From: an uncultured Spirochaetales bacterium
GTDB lineage: Bacteria; Spirochaetota; Spirochaetia; Sphaerochaetales; Sphaerochaetaceae
DNA: 64,000 bases
Direction of reading: 5' to 3'
Assembly: GCA_949283305.1 (NCBI GenBank)
Contig: CASDRU010000009.1
Coordinates: forward strand, 1 to 64,000
Shown here: piece by piece, positions 8,390 through 16,874 of the stretch
Position numbering within the stretch: position 1 is the first letter of the stretch
Layout of the letters: each line of letters starts with the position of its first letter
The notes under the pieces: generated by a model
What the model saw: the letters and a program-made list of their open reading frames with translations, nothing else
The model's database searches: none
What the model was told of the DNA's origin: nothing
Program-made: the position numbers and the translations under genes

Positions 8390-8897
8390 ATTCATATTAC
8401 TGCTTCTTCCTTTACTCATTCTTTTTTCTTCCTGCTCTTCAGGTGATGAAGCTTATATAATTGCTTCTGATACGCACGCTGATGTAATAATCTTTTCAAA
8501 AAACGAAATGACAGTGTTCTCTCAGGATGAGGAAAGTCTGAAAAAGATAGAGAAAATAAGCGGGATGAGCTCTGCCGATGCTCTTTCTGAGCTTTTTCCT
8601 TATGCCGAGTGCAGTAGCATTTCAGAGATCGAGAAGGAAAGGAATGACTATCTTTTTTCGCTTTTGGAGAATATCAGCTCAAGCGATGATGATATCATGA
8701 ATCTTTTTTTGTATAAAAAGGACTTGAAGAATACAGAGTTTGTTAATAAACTGAGCGGGCTGTATAGCCATGCCCTTGACAGGATGCTCGCTGTCAGGAA
8801 GGTAAACAGACTCAGCCTTGATGTGGTCCTTTCGTATAATACATCATGGCAGGAAACAATGGAGTTTGTGTCATACTGGCTTGAAAACAGCAACTGA
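8379..8897 (+). CDS. Small lipoprotein of unknown function
   Basis: I choose the TTG at 8379 because AAGGAGG ends five bases before it; the protein then begins LKTRFILLLLPLLILFSSC, a clean lipoprotein signal with the Cys at residue 19. The mature part, about 150 residues, is polar and helical and resembles no family I know. It overlaps the nadD-yqeK 3' end by eleven bases and is followed by rsfS, so it is co-expressed with ribosome-assembly genes. A membrane lipoprotein is unexpected at this spot. Confidence 0.7.
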   Translation: MKTRFILLLLPLLILFSSCSSGDEAYIIASDTHADVIIFSKNEMTVFSQDEESLKKIEKISGMSSADALSELFPYAECSSISEIEKERNDYLFSLLENISSSDDDIMNLFLYKKDLKNTEFVNKLSGLYSHALDRMLAVRKVNRLSLDVVLSYNTSWQETMEFVSYWLENSN

Positions 8898-8905
8898 GGA
8901 AAAAC

Positions 8906-9247
8906 ATGAAAGAAGAAATAAAGATCAAAGCAGAAAGGATAAAGGAATATCTTGAGGACCACAGAGTAAAGGATGTCGAGGTTCTTGACCTTGAATCGAT
9001 GTGCTCTTTCACCGACTGTTTCGTAATAGGCACAGTCACAAGCGTTGCTCATTTAAAAGGTGTGGTTCATCAGATCTGGGATCTCTTCAATGAGCTGGGA
9101 ATCACTGTGACAAACAGGCACAAGAGCCCATCTGACGACGGATGGCAGCTCATAGACTGTTCGGACATAATAATCCATCTCATGAGCCCTGAGCTGAGAG
9201 AGTTCTATAATCTTGAGAAGCTCTGGAAGAAAACAGAAGAGCTCTAA
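8906..9247 (+). CDS. rsfS: Ribosomal silencing factor RsfS
   Basis: The 113-residue protein shows the RsfS signature: DVEVLDLESMCSFTDCFVIG near the N-terminus, and GWQLIDCSDIIIHLMSPELR with REFYNLEKLW near the C-terminus. RsfS binds L14 on the 50S subunit and prevents subunit joining when nutrients are scarce. It is the last gene of the rplU operon, with GAGGAAAAAC before the start and a strong terminator after the stop. Confidence 0.95.
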   Translation: MKEEIKIKAERIKEYLEDHRVKDVEVLDLESMCSFTDCFVIGTVTSVAHLKGVVHQIWDLFNELGITVTNRHKSPSDDGWQLIDCSDIIIHLMSPELREFYNLEKLWKKTEEL

Positions 9248-9252
9248 GTTTA

Positions 9253-9278
9253 GTCACGGTGCCGCCGTGGCTTTTTTT
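9253..9278 (+). terminator. Rho-independent terminator of the rplU-rsfS operon
   Basis: GTCACGG (9253-9259) pairs with CCGTGGC (9265-9271), with one G-U pair and a five-base loop, followed by seven T residues. Confidence 0.9.
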
Positions 9279-9318
9279 ATTCTTTCTTTTTTTTATCGGA
9301 AATAGCATTATCAATATG

Positions 9319-9353
9319 TTTTCAAAAAATTCTGAAAATTTTACTGCTTTCTC
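9319..9353 (+). promoter_or_regulatory. Upstream module shared with mglB
   Basis: This AT-rich block begins TTTTCAAAAAA and ends TGCTTTCTC, like the block at 37995-38029; 26 of 35 positions match without gaps. It lies about 160 bases before the binding-protein start. A shorter related piece (TTCTGAAAAAATTTGC) recurs at about 9442-9457, and an inverted repeat AATTGAT...ATCAATT spans 9383-9409. Binding of the operon's LacI regulator or a general sugar regulator is possible but unproven. Confidence 0.35.
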
Positions 9354-9453
9354 TAATTTGTTATATTGCAACTAATAAATAGAATTGATTTGTAAAATAA
9401 CTATCAATTTTTTCATATATTTCTGAATAGAATAAAAATTTTTCTGAAAAAAT

Positions 9454-9483
9454 TTGCATACTCCTTTTTCTGCAATCTATAAT
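9454..9483 (+). promoter_or_regulatory. Promoter of the CUT2 sugar operon
   Basis: TTGCAT (9454-9459), an 18-base spacer and a perfect TATAAT (9478-9483) precede an AAGGAGG ribosome-binding site at about 9499. The rest of the 9279-9453 gap is AT-rich and holds only the shared module and an inverted repeat. Confidence 0.55.
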
Positions 9484-9510
9484 TAAATTGTTAATAAGAA
9501 AGGAGGCTAT

Positions 9511-10470
9511 ATGAAAAAAGTATTATTAACAATGCTCATCGCATTAGTCGCTCTCTCAACAGCATTTGCTGGAGGAGAAAAGGAAAGTGCATCAGCTGGA
9601 ACTGATGTCTATAAGATTGGAGTTCTCGCACCGGCAGTCACACACGGCTGGAGTGCAGGTGTTGCATATTATGCAGAAAAGCGCTGTGAGGAGCTCAAGG
9701 CTGATGGACTCATCGATTACAGAATCTACACATCAAATGATGGTGCAGAGATGACAACTCAGATCGATGATGCACTTCTCTGGGGCGCTGATGCTCTTGT
9801 CTGTTTCCCACAGTGGACAGGAATGGAAGTACCAATCCAGAACGTCATCGCACAGGGAATCCCAGTAGTCAACTTTGATATCGTAATCGACGTTGACGGC
9901 GTTTACAGAGTAGCAGGCGACAACTATGACATGGGTGTCCAGAGCGCAAAGTACATCGTTGAGAAGATCGGAACAGAGGGAACAGTAGTAATTCTTGATG
10001 TTCCTACAAGCGGAAGCGTAGCTGAGCTGAGAAAGGCTGGATATCTTGATACAGTAGCAGAAATTGCACCGAACCTTGAGAACATCACATACGCAACACA
10101 GTTCACAAGAGAAGCTGGTCTTGCTGACATGGCAGATATCCTTGTTGCCAACCCGCATATCGATGCTGTATACAGCATGGATGATGAGACAAGCATCGGT
10201 GCTCTTCAGGCTATCGAAGAGGCAGGAAGAACAGACATCAAGGTCATCACAGGCGGCGGCGGAGCTCAGGAATACTTTAAGATGATGCCAGAGCATGAAG
10301 ACATCTGGATCCAGAGCGCACTTTACAGCCCGGTAATGGTTGAGGATGCTGTTGACATGGCATACGCACTGCTTAAGGGTGAGAGTGTTGAGATGGAGAA
10401 CATCATTCCTACATCAATTGTAGACAGAACAAATTACCAGGATTATCTGGACGAGACATCTCCGTACTGA
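9511..10470 (+). CDS. Sugar ABC transporter substrate-binding protein (CUT2, RbsB-like)
   Basis: The 319-residue protein has a signal peptide ending STAFAGGEKE with no lipobox Cys, so it is probably cleaved by signal peptidase I and free in the periplasm. The rest is a type I periplasmic-binding fold: VYKIGVLAPAVTHGWSAG in lobe one, DALVCFPQWTGMEVPIQNV, and the hinge strand PVVNFDIVIDVDGVYRVAGD. It captures a sugar or polyol for the ATPase and permease downstream. The two dehydrogenases and two isomerases in the operon suggest a cyclitol, glycoside or unusual sugar rather than ribose. A strong hairpin follows the stop. Confidence 0.9.
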   Translation: MKKVLLTMLIALVALSTAFAGGEKESASAGTDVYKIGVLAPAVTHGWSAGVAYYAEKRCEELKADGLIDYRIYTSNDGAEMTTQIDDALLWGADALVCFPQWTGMEVPIQNVIAQGIPVVNFDIVIDVDGVYRVAGDNYDMGVQSAKYIVEKIGTEGTVVILDVPTSGSVAELRKAGYLDTVAEIAPNLENITYATQFTREAGLADMADILVANPHIDAVYSMDDETSIGALQAIEEAGRTDIKVITGGGGAQEYFKMMPEHEDIWIQSALYSPVMVEDAVDMAYALLKGESVEMENIIPTSIVDRTNYQDYLDETSPY

Positions 10471-10480
10471 TTTTTATCCG

Positions 10481-10502
10481 GCTGCAGGAGAGATCCTGCA
10501 GC
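10481..10502 (+). terminator. Intercistronic hairpin after the binding-protein gene
   Basis: GCTGCAGGA and TCCTGCAGC pair perfectly over nine bases around a GAGA tetraloop, then TGTTTTG. The weak T run suggests partial termination or 3'-end protection of the binding-protein message. Confidence 0.7.
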
Positions 10503-10533
10503 TGTTTTGTATCTTGACAAATAGGGAAAGCAG

Positions 10534-12021
10534 ATGAATTTGAAAATGGAAGGAATCTCCAAGTCCTTCGGCTCTAACCTTGTCCTGGATAAGGTCAGCT
10601 TTGAAATAGAAGGCGGGGAGATAAAGGCTCTGCTCGGTGAGAACGGAGCAGGAAAAAGCACACTGATGAATATCCTTGGCGGAGTCATAGACAAGAATGA
10701 GGGACATGTTTTTCTGGATGGAAAAGAAGTCGTCTTCTCAAATCCTAAAGATGCCATGGACAGCGGAATTGCGTTCATTCATCAGGAGCTCAATCTGATT
10801 AATGACCTTGCAATTTATGAGAACCTGTTTATAGGACGCGAGAAGAAAAAGAACAAGTGCTTCTTAGACCATAAGAGCATGCAGGAAGAGGGTGCAGCTG
10901 TATTTGAAAGAATGGGCATCGATCTTGATGTCAGGGCAATGGTGAGAGATCTTGATGCATCCTATAAGCAGATTGTGGAAATAATGAGAGCCATGATGAT
11001 GAATGCCAGACTCATTATCATGGATGAACCGACAACCAGTCTTACAGACCCTGAGATAGAGCGTGTCTTTTCATTCATGAGAAGGCTGAAAAGCGAAGGT
11101 GTTGCAATCATCTTCATTTCTCATAAGCTCAATGAGGTAATGAGCATATGCGACAGCTATACAGTGCTCAGAGACGGACATATGGTTGCCAACGGCTCTG
11201 TCAAAAGCGTCACCACATCAGAAATAGCAAGCATGATGGTAGGTCATGCAATTGATGCAAAGAACAGAGTGAAGAAATCAGAAAGCAAAGAAGAAGTGCT
11301 GCGTGTTGAATCAGTTTCTGACGGCAGGCATTTCGATAACATAAGCTTCTCCTTATATAAAGGGGAGGTCCTCGGTTTCACAGGCCTTTTAGGAGACGGA
11401 AGAAGCGAGCTCTTCTTATCTCTATTCGGGGATGGAAGAGCGTATAAGGGAAAGATGTTCTTAAATGGAAAGGAAAAGAGGATGAAGAACACAAGCCAGG
11501 CTGTTGACGAGGGCCTTGCATATGTTCCGAGAAACAGAAAGGAAAACGGAATAATAAAGGACCTCTCGATTTTAGAAAATGGAAGTCTTGTGACGCTCTC
11601 AAGGAACAGGAAGTTCCACCTCTTCATCGATAAGGAAAAAACTGAAAAGGATTTTGAGGAACAGAAGAAGAACCTCAGGATAAAGATGGAAAGAAATGAG
11701 GATCTGATCACTTCTTTATCTGGAGGAAACCAGCAGAAGGTGGTTCTTGCAAAGTGGCTCTCATCATCTCCTCATGTGCTTGTTCTTGACAACCCCACAC
11801 AGGGAGTCGATGTGGGCGCGAAGGAAGATATTTACGAGATAATAGCAGAGCTTGCAGAAAAAGGAGTCTCTGTAATAGTCCTTTCTTCTGAGGCTCAGGA
11901 GATAATGCGTGTCTGCTCCAGATGCTTCGTGCTTTATCATGGAAAGATGATGGGCGAGCTTGAAGGGGACCAGATAAACGAAAACACGATAATGAAACTT
12001 GCAACCGGAGTGGAGGAATAA
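10534..12021 (+). CDS. Sugar ABC transporter ATP-binding protein (CUT2, RbsA/MglA-like)
   Basis: This 495-residue protein has two nucleotide-binding domains in tandem, the layout of CUT2 ATPases. The N-terminal domain carries Walker A GENGAGKST at about residue 37, the Q-loop FIHQELNL and the Walker B region LIIMDEPTTSL. The C-terminal domain has a degenerate P-loop (TGLLGDGRSEL) and the signature LSGGNQQKVVLAKWL, as is usual in the family. It energises import of the sugar bound by the upstream protein. GGGAAAG precedes the start. Confidence 0.94.
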   Translation: MNLKMEGISKSFGSNLVLDKVSFEIEGGEIKALLGENGAGKSTLMNILGGVIDKNEGHVFLDGKEVVFSNPKDAMDSGIAFIHQELNLINDLAIYENLFIGREKKKNKCFLDHKSMQEEGAAVFERMGIDLDVRAMVRDLDASYKQIVEIMRAMMMNARLIIMDEPTTSLTDPEIERVFSFMRRLKSEGVAIIFISHKLNEVMSICDSYTVLRDGHMVANGSVKSVTTSEIASMMVGHAIDAKNRVKKSESKEEVLRVESVSDGRHFDNISFSLYKGEVLGFTGLLGDGRSELFLSLFGDGRAYKGKMFLNGKEKRMKNTSQAVDEGLAYVPRNRKENGIIKDLSILENGSLVTLSRNRKFHLFIDKEKTEKDFEEQKKNLRIKMERNEDLITSLSGGNQQKVVLAKWLSSSPHVLVLDNPTQGVDVGAKEDIYEIIAELAEKGVSVIVLSSEAQEIMRVCSRCFVLYHGKMMGELEGDQINENTIMKLATGVEE

Positions 12022-12022
12022 G

Positions 12023-13066
12023 GTGGAAAAACTCAGCAAAATTGAAAATATAAAGGCTATAGCATGGTTTAGAAGAATGTGGAGCGAGCATCCTCTGTTC
12101 TCCACTTTCTGTGCCCTGATCCTGATGGTCGTGCTTCAGACTCTTGCCCTTGGTTTTGATCAGGGATCATTTGGAGCATGGATTGCAATGTGGATGCGCA
12201 ACTGGATAAATATTCTCAGAAACAATGCGACTATCGGAATAATCGCACTGGGAATGACTTTCGTAATCATAACAGGCGGAATAGACCTCGCTGTTGGCTC
12301 CACTCTTGTCGCAATCGGGGCAGTTGTGATGGTCTTCATTGATGGAAGCAGCACAGGAATACTTACAAGCATCGGAATAACAGGTCCTCTTGCTTATCTC
12401 ATAGGCATACTCATGGGTCTTATTGCAGGATTCCTGCTTGGACAGTTCACAGGAATACTTGTCACGCTTGGAAAGCTTCCTCCATTCATTGCAACACTTG
12501 GAATGATGAAGATTTGCCGCTCTGTGACACAGCAGGTCATGCAGACAGCAAATCCGAGTGTTCCGATGGGATTTACTAAGATTGCAAACCTTACTATCGG
12601 ACGCCAGATGTTCATGCCGATCATATACTGGCTTATCATTGCATTCATAATGTATTACATCTCGAAGAACACTGCATTCGGCCGTCATGTATTCGCAGTC
12701 GGCTCAAATGAGAGAGCTGCCAAGCTTTCAGGTATAAACACAATGAAAGTGAAGAGATGGGTTTATACGATAATGGGCCTTCTTGTAGCTATTGCAGCAG
12801 TACTGCAGGTCTCAAGAATCGGAGCAATGGACTATGCGAACGCAGGAAGCGGCTATGAGATGGATGCAATTGCAGCTGTAATAGTGGGCGGAACAAGCAT
12901 GGCAGGAGGCCGAGGATCAATTGGCGGAACTGTCCTGGGTGTTCTTATAATTGCAGTAATGAACAACCTCTTGAACCTTCTTGGGGTTCCTCCGTTCCTC
13001 AGAGAAGCATTCAAGGGTGTCGTTGTCATTGCGGCTGTACTGCTGCAGAAGAAGGAGAAAGTGTGA
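12023..13066 (+). CDS. Sugar ABC transporter permease (CUT2, RbsC-like)
   Basis: I start this 347-residue protein at the GTG at 12023, which follows GGAGGAATAAG and begins one base after the ATPase stop; an earlier frame opening at 11999 lies inside the ATPase gene. It has eight to ten hydrophobic segments and the family signatures GMTFVIITGGIDLAVGS and AVGSNERAAKLSGI, with AIAAVIVGGTSMAGGRGS near the C-terminus. It forms the membrane channel as a dimer. Its stop overlaps the next ATG (TGATG). Confidence 0.94.
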   Translation: MEKLSKIENIKAIAWFRRMWSEHPLFSTFCALILMVVLQTLALGFDQGSFGAWIAMWMRNWINILRNNATIGIIALGMTFVIITGGIDLAVGSTLVAIGAVVMVFIDGSSTGILTSIGITGPLAYLIGILMGLIAGFLLGQFTGILVTLGKLPPFIATLGMMKICRSVTQQVMQTANPSVPMGFTKIANLTIGRQMFMPIIYWLIIAFIMYYISKNTAFGRHVFAVGSNERAAKLSGINTMKVKRWVYTIMGLLVAIAAVLQVSRIGAMDYANAGSGYEMDAIAAVIVGGTSMAGGRGSIGGTVLGVLIIAVMNNLLNLLGVPPFLREAFKGVVVIAAVLLQKKEKV

Positions 13067-14094
13067 TGTTCAGAATCGGTATAATAGGATGTGGAAAAAT
13101 AGCACAGGTAAGGCATATCCCAGAGTATGCAGCATCAAAAAAGGCTGAGATAAAAGCATTCTTTGACATAAATTATGACAGGGCAAAGGCGCTTGCTGAA
13201 AAATACGGGGCAGTTGCCTGTAAAAGCGTGGAGGAGCTTTTATCCCTTCCTCTCGATGCAGTAAGCGTGTGCACAAGCAACAACACTCATAGTCAGTATG
13301 CAGTTGCCGCACTCAAAAAAGGGATCAATGTGTTATGTGAGAAACCCATGGCAATAAGCCTTGATGAATGCATTGAAATGAATGCCGAGGCACAAAGAAG
13401 CGGAAAGATCCTCATGATAGGACAGAACCAGCGTCTTACAAAGGCTCACCAGAAGGCACGTGAGATAGTCTCATCTGGAGAGATGGGAAGAGTAATAAGC
13501 TTCAAGACCACATTCGGGCATGGAGGCCCTGAGACCTGGTCTGTGGACCCGGGAAAGAATACATGGTTCTTTGATAAGAAGAAAGCTGTAATGGGAGCTA
13601 TGGCGGATCTTGGAATACATAAGACAGACCTCATTGACTACATACTTTCTGATGAAGTTGGGGCAGTGACTGCAACAGTCAGGACTCTTGATAAAAAAGG
13701 CCCTGATGGAAATCTCATATCAGTTGATGACAATGCTATCTGCATATATGAAATGAGAGGCGGTGCTGTCGGTGTGATGAGTGCAAGCTGGACGTATTAT
13801 GGCGCAGAGGACAATTCCACGGTTCTTTATATGGAAAAAGGAATTGTCAAGATCTACTGTGACCCGAATCATTCTGTGACAGTTATTCATGATGATGGAA
13901 GAGAAGAGTATTTTGACACCGATCAGATCCAGACAAATGACAATCAGACAAGTAGCGGAGTAATAGATGAGTTCATTCTGTCGCTGGAGCGCGGCTATGC
14001 TGAAATCTCAAGCCAGAGCGTTCTTCCAGCGATGAAGGCCGTATTTGCCGCTCTTGAGTCATCAGAGAAGGGCAAAAGGATTGAGATTGTATGA
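13066..14094 (+). CDS. Gfo/Idh/MocA family NAD(P)-dependent oxidoreductase (first of two)
   Basis: The 342-residue protein opens with a Rossmann fold (RIGIIGCGKIAQVRHIPEY) and has the family motif NVLCEKPMAIS at about residue 93. A C-terminal alpha/beta substrate domain follows, with GAMADLGIHKTDLIDY supplying the usual catalytic D..H.D region. Family members oxidise or reduce one hydroxyl of a sugar, cyclitol or glycoside. The next gene starts inside its stop codon (ATGA). Pairing with a second dehydrogenase and two isomerases suggests a 3-keto-sugar or inositol-like route. Confidence 0.9.
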   Translation: MFRIGIIGCGKIAQVRHIPEYAASKKAEIKAFFDINYDRAKALAEKYGAVACKSVEELLSLPLDAVSVCTSNNTHSQYAVAALKKGINVLCEKPMAISLDECIEMNAEAQRSGKILMIGQNQRLTKAHQKAREIVSSGEMGRVISFKTTFGHGGPETWSVDPGKNTWFFDKKKAVMGAMADLGIHKTDLIDYILSDEVGAVTATVRTLDKKGPDGNLISVDDNAICIYEMRGGAVGVMSASWTYYGAEDNSTVLYMEKGIVKIYCDPNHSVTVIHDDGREEYFDTDQIQTNDNQTSSGVIDEFILSLERGYAEISSQSVLPAMKAVFAALESSEKGKRIEIV

Positions 14095-14906
14095 AAGACA
14101 GAATAATCATTGTTAACAGCAACTGCTATCATGGCTATGATTTTTACCGTGCTATGGAAGGAATAAAGAAGGCAGGATTCCATTATACGGAGCTGACAAG
14201 CACCGTAGGATGGACTGAGCATGTATCTGTCTCTGAGAGCTTTAAAGACCTTCTTGACAAGAAAAGATTTCTTGAAAGCAGCAAGATTGTTCCCATTGGA
14301 TTTTCAGGCCATACAAACCTGATGGACAAGGCACGCATTCCTGATTTTATCAATAACATAGAGCTTGCTCATTTCTTCGGATCCAAATTCATAGTCTCAT
14401 CAGTGGGAGAGGCACATATAAAGGACAGAAGAACAACTGGGGATGATGAGCTTATAGAAAACATCAGCTCCTTTATGGACCTTATTGAGAAATATGACAT
14501 GTTTTTCTCCATAGAGACACATGGTGAGCACTCAAGGGCTGAGAGGATAAAGAAGATAACAGACAGAATTAAATCAGACAGGATCGGAATCTGTTATGAT
14601 ACTGCAAATGCAATCTTCTACGGCGATGTCGAGGGCACAGAGGATGTGAAGGCCGCATGCTCTGACATAAACTACCTGCACATAAAGGACAAGGCTGGAG
14701 GACGGAAGGAATGGAATTTCCCCGCACTCGGAGACGGTTATGTAGATTTTCCTTCAATATTCAGCGTTCTTGATGAGAATGGAAACAGTGCTCCTCTTTC
14801 AATAGAAATCGAATTCACTGAAAAAGGATCATCTTCTGCTGAAGAAGTAGATGAAGCTCTAGCCAGGAGCGCAGATTACCTGAAGAGCCTGGGGTACACG
14901 CTATGA
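14091..14906 (+). CDS. Sugar phosphate isomerase/epimerase-like TIM barrel (first of two)
   Basis: This 271-residue protein belongs to the xylose-isomerase-like TIM barrel superfamily (AP endonuclease family 2). Metal-ligand candidates appear in the usual order: E in FFSIETHGEHS, D in GICYDTANAIFYGD, H in INYLHIKDKAGG and E in LSIEIEF. Relatives include IolE, IolH and 3-keto-glycoside isomerases or lyases. Gene overlaps of four bases on both sides show tight coupling to the two dehydrogenases. The exact reaction cannot be told from sequence. Confidence 0.85.
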   Translation: MKDRIIIVNSNCYHGYDFYRAMEGIKKAGFHYTELTSTVGWTEHVSVSESFKDLLDKKRFLESSKIVPIGFSGHTNLMDKARIPDFINNIELAHFFGSKFIVSSVGEAHIKDRRTTGDDELIENISSFMDLIEKYDMFFSIETHGEHSRAERIKKITDRIKSDRIGICYDTANAIFYGDVEGTEDVKAACSDINYLHIKDKAGGRKEWNFPALGDGYVDFPSIFSVLDENGNSAPLSIEIEFTEKGSSSAEEVDEALARSADYLKSLGYTL

Positions 14907-15865
14907 TCCGCACTCTTCTTGTAGGGCTCGGGGGAATGGGCAAGGTCCACTATTGCAATACAGAGGCACTTGATGGTGTGAAGATAGTTGCAGCAATAGG
15001 ATCGACAGAAAGCGATAAAGCATATGCGGATGAAAAGGGCCTTGGATACTACAGTACAATTACGGAGGCACTTGAAAAAGAGGATGTGGATGTGGTTGAT
15101 ATCACAACACCCACATTCCTGCATTATGCTCATGTGAAAGAGGCTCTTGAAAATAAAAAGCATGTGATTTGCGAAAAGCCACTGGCACTCAGGAAAAAGG
15201 ATGCAGAAGAGCTTTATGATCTGGCTGAAAAGAATGACCTTTTTTTGATTGTTGCTCAGGTACTCCGCTTTACAAAAGAGTATGCAGTCCTTAAAGAGCT
15301 TGTTGAGAAAAAGACATTCGGAGAAGCGCTCTACCTCCGCTTTACAAGGCTCTCTGAGTGCCCATCCTGGGCAAAAGGAGGATGGCTTCTTGATGAGAAG
15401 AAGAGCGGTCTTGTCCCATTTGATCTTCATATTCATGACCTTGATATGATTGTCTCTCTCTTTGGCAAGCCTCTTTTTGTCAGAGAGTACAGAAAGAGGG
15501 GAAGAAAAAGCAGCATCGATGAGTATTACAGCTTCTCTTACAGCTATCCTGGAAATCTTCAGATTGATGCAGAAGCTGCATGGCTGAATGCATCAATTCC
15601 TTTTGAAGCAACATGGAGAGCAATCTTTGAAGATGCGATGGTCATCAATGACGGAAAGAATGTGATTGCCTATCCCAAATCAGGAGAAAGGATTGTTTAT
15701 GACACAAGCTATCCTGTAGTGCTTTCTACAGGTATAAACGTACCTCCCACCGGGTGGTACTATGAAGAACTTAAAAGCATATATTCATCAATTAGAGACA
15801 AAGAGATGAATATCGTTGATAAAAAGGGGATTATTACAGTACTTGAAATACTGGAGAATCTTTAA
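14903..15865 (+). CDS. Gfo/Idh/MocA family oxidoreductase (second of two)
   Basis: The 320-residue protein starts MIRTLLVGLGGMGKVHYCN, a Rossmann nucleotide-binding turn, and has HVICEKPLALR at about residue 92. The LVPFDLHIHDLDMI segment carries the H..D catalytic residues. It differs strongly from the first copy (13066-14094), so the two probably act on different intermediates, for example one oxidising and the other reducing. It begins in the stop codon of the preceding isomerase gene. Confidence 0.9.
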   Translation: MIRTLLVGLGGMGKVHYCNTEALDGVKIVAAIGSTESDKAYADEKGLGYYSTITEALEKEDVDVVDITTPTFLHYAHVKEALENKKHVICEKPLALRKKDAEELYDLAEKNDLFLIVAQVLRFTKEYAVLKELVEKKTFGEALYLRFTRLSECPSWAKGGWLLDEKKSGLVPFDLHIHDLDMIVSLFGKPLFVREYRKRGRKSSIDEYYSFSYSYPGNLQIDAEAAWLNASIPFEATWRAIFEDAMVINDGKNVIAYPKSGERIVYDTSYPVVLSTGINVPPTGWYYEELKSIYSSIRDKEMNIVDKKGIITVLEILENL

Positions 15866-15876
15866 AAGGAGGAAAC

Positions 15877-16869
15877 ATGGAAAAAAGGATAGTCACACTT
15901 GCAAGCGGTCAGTTTGGAGATCTCTCTCTTGAGGAGCTCTGCCGTCAGGCAAAGGAAATGGGGTATGAGGGCCTTGAGCTTGCAACGCACGCACATTTTT
16001 CTGTTCAGAAAGCTCTTGAGGATGACTCATACATTCCTCATGTATGGGAGACTCTGAAAAAATATGGCCTTGAGTGCAAGGCAATAAGTGCTCACCTTGT
16101 AGGACAGTGTGTCGGAGATGTCTGGGATGAGAGACTAGATAACTTTGCTCCCGATGCTGTAAAAGGAAAGCCTGAAGAAATAAGGGCATGGGCAATTGAC
16201 GAGATGAAGAAGACAGCCGTTGCAGCAAAGAAATTCGGAGTAAGCGTAGTCAACGGTTTCACAGGATCTCCGATCTGGGCAAGATGGTATTCATATCCTC
16301 AGACTACAAAGGAGATGATCGATTCAGGCTTTGCTCTTATAAAAGAGCTCTGGAGCCCGATTTTCGATGTCTTTGATGAGAACGGGATAAAATTCGCACT
16401 TGAAGTCCATCCTACAGAGATAGCTTTTGACTACTATACTACAAAGCGTCTTCTTGACGAGTTTGAGTGGAGACCCACACTCGGACTCAACTATGATCCG
16501 TCCCATCTTGTATGGCAGGGGGTCAATGAAGTTGCCTTCCTCAGAGAGTTTTCCAGCCGTGTTTACCATGTTCACATGAAGGATGTGAAGATGCTTAACA
16601 ACGAAATGGCAGGAATACTCGGCTCATTCCTTGAGTTCGGAGACACAAGAAGGAAATGGAATTTCGTGTCAATCGGGCATGGAGATGTTGATTTTGACGG
16701 AATAATCAGGGAGCTCAATGCAGCAGGATATACAGGACCTCTTTCTGTTGAGTGGGAAGACAGTGGCATGGATAGAAAATGGGGTGCAACTGAAAGCTGT
16801 GAGTACGTCAAGAGCATAAATTTCTACCCCTCCGATGTTGCATTTGATTCAGCGCTGAGCAGGAAATGA
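15877..16869 (+). CDS. Sugar phosphate isomerase/epimerase-like TIM barrel (second of two)
   Basis: The 330-residue protein is a longer barrel of the same superfamily as 14091-14906. Metal ligands are likely in KFALEVHPTEIAFD, GLNYDPSHLVWQG, VYHVHMKDV and LSVEWED. The length and the HPTEIAFD/DPSHLVWQ motifs are common in proteins annotated as isomerases near MocA-type dehydrogenases in sugar and cyclitol operons. GGAGG at about 15868 precedes the ATG. Confidence 0.87.
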   Translation: MEKRIVTLASGQFGDLSLEELCRQAKEMGYEGLELATHAHFSVQKALEDDSYIPHVWETLKKYGLECKAISAHLVGQCVGDVWDERLDNFAPDAVKGKPEEIRAWAIDEMKKTAVAAKKFGVSVVNGFTGSPIWARWYSYPQTTKEMIDSGFALIKELWSPIFDVFDENGIKFALEVHPTEIAFDYYTTKRLLDEFEWRPTLGLNYDPSHLVWQGVNEVAFLREFSSRVYHVHMKDVKMLNNEMAGILGSFLEFGDTRRKWNFVSIGHGDVDFDGIIRELNAAGYTGPLSVEWEDSGMDRKWGATESCEYVKSINFYPSDVAFDSALSRK

Positions 16870-16874
16870 GATAA

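Noticed and set aside
9733-10296. Minus-strand frame of 187 codons opposite the sugar-binding protein
   Set aside because: It is Cys- and Ser-rich low-quality sequence lying fully opposite a conserved gene.
14876-15436. Minus-strand frame of 186 codons opposite the second dehydrogenase
   Set aside because: It mirrors the Gfo/Idh/MocA gene and has no family features or start signals.
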